This document shows, piece after piece, positions 61,144 to 64,000 of a stretch of DNA of 64,000 nt. The position numbers were made by a program, and so were the translations under genes. Where the stretch lies: NCBI RefSeq assembly GCF_946478785.1, contig NZ_CAMLDD010000011.1:62001-126000 (forward strand), written 5' to 3'. The stretch's first letter is position 1; every line of letters begins with the position of its first letter. Origin of the DNA: an uncultured Flavobacterium sp. (GTDB taxonomy: Bacteria; Bacteroidota; Bacteroidia; Flavobacteriales; Flavobacteriaceae). Below the pieces are notes generated by a model. That model was not told the origin of the DNA. It searched no databases and was given only the letters and a program-made list of their open reading frames with translations.

Positions 61144-62490
61144 ATGATGAAACAAAAAATAAAAGAGTTTATGGCTCTTGTAGAGTCTAAAAATCCAAAT
61201 GAGCCTGAATTTCTTCAGGCCGTGAGAGAATTTGCAGAAACGGTGATTCCTTTTATTGCAAAACAAAAGAAATATGATGGAAAAAACTTACTTCTTAGAA
61301 TCGCTGAGCCAGAGCGATCTATTATATTTAGAGTTCCCTGGGTAGATGACAAGGGAGAAATCATCGTTAACAGAGGTTTCAGGATTCAGATGAACTCAGC
61401 AATCGGACCTTATAAAGGGGGAATCAGATTTCATCATTCAGTGAATCTATCTGTTTTGAAATTTTTGGCTTTTGAGCAGGTTTTTAAAAACAGCCTGACA
61501 ACGCTTCCAATGGGAGGTGGAAAGGGAGGCTCAGATTTTGATCCTGAAGGAAAGTCTGATGGGGAAGTGATGCGTTTCTGCCAATCATTTATGACAGAAC
61601 TATGTCGTCATATTGGTCCGGATCTGGATGTTCCTGCCGGAGATATTGGTGTTGGAGCTAGAGAAATTGGATATTTATTTGGTCAGTATAAAAGAATAAG
61701 AAATGAATTTACCGGAGTTTTGACCGGAAAAGGGCTTGCTTACGGAGGTTCTCTTATACGTCCTGAAGCTACAGGATACGGAGTTGTTTATTTTACAGAT
61801 CAAATGCTGCGTACTATCGGACATGAAATTAAAGGCAAAAGAGTAGCAATTTCCGGATTTGGAAACGTTGCATGGGGTGTTGCTTTAAAAATAAATGAAT
61901 TAGGGGGTAAAGTAGTAACAATTTCAGGTCCTGATGGTTATATTTATGATGAAGAAGGGATTTCCGGAGGCAAAATCGATCATATGCTTGAAATGAGAGC
62001 AAGCGGAGATAACAGGGCAGAACTTTATCTTAATAAATATCCAAAGGCCGTTTTTCATAAAGGGAAAAGTCCGTGGGAAGTAAAAGTTGATATTGCAATT
62101 CCGTGTGCTACACAAAATGAATTAAATGGCAATGATGCCAAAAAACTTATTGATAATGGTGTCTTATGTGTAACCGAGGCTGCAAATATGCCTTGTACAT
62201 TAGATGCAATTAAATTATTTTTAGACAACAAAGTTTTATTCGCACCAGGGAAAGCTGCAAATGCTGGCGGTGTAGCAGCTTCAGGATTAGAGATGACACA
62301 AAATTCAATTCGTTTAAACTGGACAAGCGAAGAAGTAGATCTGAAACTGAAGGATATAATGGTTGGAATTCATAACCAATGTAAAAAATATGGTGCGGGC
62401 AAAGATGGCTATGTTAACTATGTAAAAGGAGCTAATATAGCAGGATTTGTAAAAGTGGCCGATGCTATGCTTGCACAGGGAGTAGTGTAA
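61144..62490 (+). CDS. gdhA: NADP-specific glutamate dehydrogenase
   Basis: A 448-aa hexameric-type enzyme making glutamate from 2-oxoglutarate and ammonia. Motifs: GGIRFHHSVNLSVLKFLAFEQ, the catalytic Lys in LPMGGGKGGSDFDPEGKS, DVPAGDIGVGAREIGYLFG, and the cofactor loop SGFGNVAWG. The length and KSDGEVMRFCQSFM segment match the NADP-dependent biosynthetic branch. Two ATG codons are adjacent (61144, 61147). Leader of about 75 bases. Confidence 0.96.
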   Translation: MMKQKIKEFMALVESKNPNEPEFLQAVREFAETVIPFIAKQKKYDGKNLLLRIAEPERSIIFRVPWVDDKGEIIVNRGFRIQMNSAIGPYKGGIRFHHSVNLSVLKFLAFEQVFKNSLTTLPMGGGKGGSDFDPEGKSDGEVMRFCQSFMTELCRHIGPDLDVPAGDIGVGAREIGYLFGQYKRIRNEFTGVLTGKGLAYGGSLIRPEATGYGVVYFTDQMLRTIGHEIKGKRVAISGFGNVAWGVALKINELGGKVVTISGPDGYIYDEEGISGGKIDHMLEMRASGDNRAELYLNKYPKAVFHKGKSPWEVKVDIAIPCATQNELNGNDAKKLIDNGVLCVTEAANMPCTLDAIKLFLDNKVLFAPGKAANAGGVAASGLEMTQNSIRLNWTSEEVDLKLKDIMVGIHNQCKKYGAGKDGYVNYVKGANIAGFVKVADAMLAQGVV

Positions 62491-62514
62491 TTTATTATTT
62501 AAAATTAAATGAAT

Positions 62515-62556
62515 GCCTTCATTCGTCTTTAAGAGGACAGAGTTGAAGGCTTTCTT
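62515..62556 (+). terminator. Probable gdhA terminator
   Basis: GCCTTCA at 62515-62521 pairs with TGAAGGC at 62544-62550, followed by TTTCTT; the loop contains a second small stem. Confidence 0.55.
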
Positions 62557-62629
62557 AGTTTTAATTCCCTGATGTTTTAAAAAATAATTATTTAAAAACA
62601 GAACAAAAATTATATACTTTCGTTTGTAT

Positions 62630-62637
62630 TATATTTG
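62630..62637 (+). promoter_or_regulatory. -7 box TATATTTG of porZ
   Basis: A TAnnTTTG match 21 bases before the ATG at 62659. Confidence 0.5.
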
Positions 62638-62658
62638 CGAATCTGAATTTTCCAAATA

Positions 62659-64000
62659 ATGAAAAAAAGCTTTTTATATATCTTATTTTTAATAATTCTC
62701 CAAAACAGCTTTTCACAAAGTAAATTGTCCTGGCAAGGCTATTTCTCCTATAATGAAATTAAGGATGTTTCTGTAATTGGAACAACAATTATTGCTGCTT
62801 CAGAAAATGCTTTGTTTTCTAAAAATCCATTAACAAACAGCATTAAAACTACTACAACTATTGATGGTCTTTCAGGACAGACAATCTCATCAATATACTA
62901 CAGTGAGGTTTCTAAAAAAACACTTGTAGGGTATCAAAATGGTCTGATGATTGTCATAAATGAAAAGGATGGTAGTATGTTGAAAATTGTAGATATTATC
63001 AATAAACAATTGCCATCATCTATAAAAAAAATTAATCATTTTATGGAATATAATGGATTGGTTTATGTTTCATGTGATTTCGGGATCGTACAGTTTAATT
63101 TAGCCACTTCGCAATTTGGCGACACTTATTTTATTGGTGATGCAGGAGCCGAAATTAGTGTTAAGCAAACGGCTTTTTTTAATGGTTTTATTTATGCTGC
63201 TACTTCAAGTGGTATAAGACGGGCAAATAGCACTAGCACAAGTTTAGTCGATTATAATCAATGGTCAGTTGTAAATTCAGGTGACTGGTCAAGTATAGAA
63301 GCTTTAGATTCAGAACTTATTGCAATTAATTCAGGAGGTTATATTCATCGTTATAATTCAAATGTTTTTATTAGTTTTTCACAGCTTCCACAGCAGTCAA
63401 CAGATATGCGGGCAGTCAATCATAATTTATTTATTACAACATCAAGTACCGTATATGTTTATAATAACCAAATGATTCTTAGTCGGCAGATTTCAAACAC
63501 TCAGGTTTTAGATAGCAACCTTACTTTTACCTGTGCAGCTTCAGTGGGAGATGTTATTAGTGTCGGAACTAAAGAAAATGGTTTGTTTAGTTCTTCGCTT
63601 TCTAATATTACAGCTTTTGAAAATAATATGCCACCCGGTCCTTTGAGAAATAATGTATTTGCTGTGGATGTAGCTCCAAATGCTCTTTGGGCTGTTTATG
63701 GAGATCATAATGCAGCAATGAATCCCTATCCGCTGGATAGCTATGGTGTTAGTAAATTAGGAGAAAATGGATGGCTGAATATTCCTTATGATGAAATATT
63801 TAATGCAAAATCAATCGTAAACATTATAATTAATCCAAATGATGAAAATCAGGTATATGCAAGTTCTTATTTTTCGGGATTGCTAAAAATTGAAAATGAT
63901 AAACCATCTATTTTGTACAATGAAAAAAACAGCGGTTTAGAAACATTAACTTTTGTAGGACCTAATTATATAGATGTTCGTATCAATGGCTCAGTTTTTG
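62659..64000 (+). CDS. porZ: PorZ-like type IX secretion protein, 3' truncated by window edge
   Basis: An ATG at 62659 opens a frame that stays open to the end (447 complete codons). Signal peptide MKKSFLYILFLIILQNSFSQ, then LSWQGYFSYNEIKDVSVIG and beta-propeller blades: TTIDGLSGQTISSIYYSE, TLVGYQNGLMIVI, GLVYVSCDFGIVQFNL, GFIYAATSSGIRRA. This N-terminal order matches PorZ, a two-propeller protein of the type IX secretion attachment complex that feeds anionic LPS to the sortase. The second propeller and the C-terminal sorting domain lie beyond the window. Confidence 0.78.
   Translation, partial: MKKSFLYILFLIILQNSFSQSKLSWQGYFSYNEIKDVSVIGTTIIAASENALFSKNPLTNSIKTTTTIDGLSGQTISSIYYSEVSKKTLVGYQNGLMIVINEKDGSMLKIVDIINKQLPSSIKKINHFMEYNGLVYVSCDFGIVQFNLATSQFGDTYFIGDAGAEISVKQTAFFNGFIYAATSSGIRRANSTSTSLVDYNQWSVVNSGDWSSIEALDSELIAINSGGYIHRYNSNVFISFSQLPQQSTDMRAVNHNLFITTSSTVYVYNNQMILSRQISNTQVLDSNLTFTCAASVGDVISVGTKENGLFSSSLSNITAFENNMPPGPLRNNVFAVDVAPNALWAVYGDHNAAMNPYPLDSYGVSKLGENGWLNIPYDEIFNAKSIVNIIINPNDENQVYASSYFSGLLKIENDKPSILYNEKNSGLETLTFVGPNYIDVRINGSVF

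Overview
The window looks like a contiguous piece of a chromosome from a Flavobacterium-like member of the Flavobacteriaceae (Bacteroidota). The support is: AT-rich sequence with short intergenic gaps; many promoters of the Bacteroidota type, with a -7 box TAnnTTTG and sometimes a TTG or TTTG about 17-21 bases upstream; a surface-type lipoprotein signal (Cys-Ser-Asn-Asp-Asp); a complete Bat (aerotolerance) operon; a type IX secretion gene (porZ); and families typical of the group. Genus-level placement is an inference from gene content, not a search result. I saw no rRNA, tRNA, CRISPR array or transposase gene.

Layout. 1-5.9 kb: the end of a xyloglucan-type polysaccharide locus (GH5, CE20-like acetylesterase, GH95 fucosidase), with a repeat-rich spacer. 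6-10.9 kb: a Panacea-domain/membrane-protein pair, a CvpA-like protein, a frameshifted lipoprotein, pheS and small hypotheticals. 11-16.8 kb: 5-formyl-THF cyclo-ligase, an AstE/aspartoacylase-like hydrolase, uvrC and a patatin-Omp85 fusion. 17-22.7 kb: aromatic amino acid catabolism (hmgA, hppD, tryptophan 2,3-dioxygenase), a candidate small RNA, DUF3108 and an M23 peptidase. 22.8-24.2 kb: an unknown protein and a toxin-antitoxin-like pair (51-aa peptide plus GNAT) with a palindromic operator. 24.4-34.2 kb: pgi, an orphan TonB-dependent receptor, RlpA, DinB, an ArsC-like protein, then yicC-gmk-nadD and a periplasmic rhodanese-like protein.

34.2-41.6 kb is the most interesting region. It is a one-direction gene set reading, in order of transcription: NrtR (Nudix-wHTH regulator), a short divergent PRPP-synthetase-like protein, a small helical protein, a VWA protein, a divergent PurA paralog, NADAR, a macrodomain, KptA/Tpt1 and a nicotinamide phosphoribosyltransferase. 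Three copies of a 21-bp palindrome (TTTGYGT-N7-ACGCAAA type) surround nrtR, and two of them overlap -7 boxes. This looks like an NAD+/ADP-ribose repair and salvage operon under NrtR control. The macrodomain gene needs a -1 frameshift at A_AAA_AAG to give the full-length domain.

41.7-46.1 kb: a LysR regulator facing a DJ-1/PfpI protein and a YqhD-like aldehyde reductase, then gpsA. 46.1-55.4 kb: the moxR-DUF58-(unnamed)-batA-batB-batC-batD-batE operon. 55.8-64 kb: a short-chain dehydrogenase, an AlbA_2/Schlafen-like protein between two REP-like palindromes, a DUF3298-type lipoprotein, a Cys/Met-metabolism PLP enzyme, an outer-membrane protein, gdhA with a palindrome at its promoter, and the start of porZ, which runs off the right edge.
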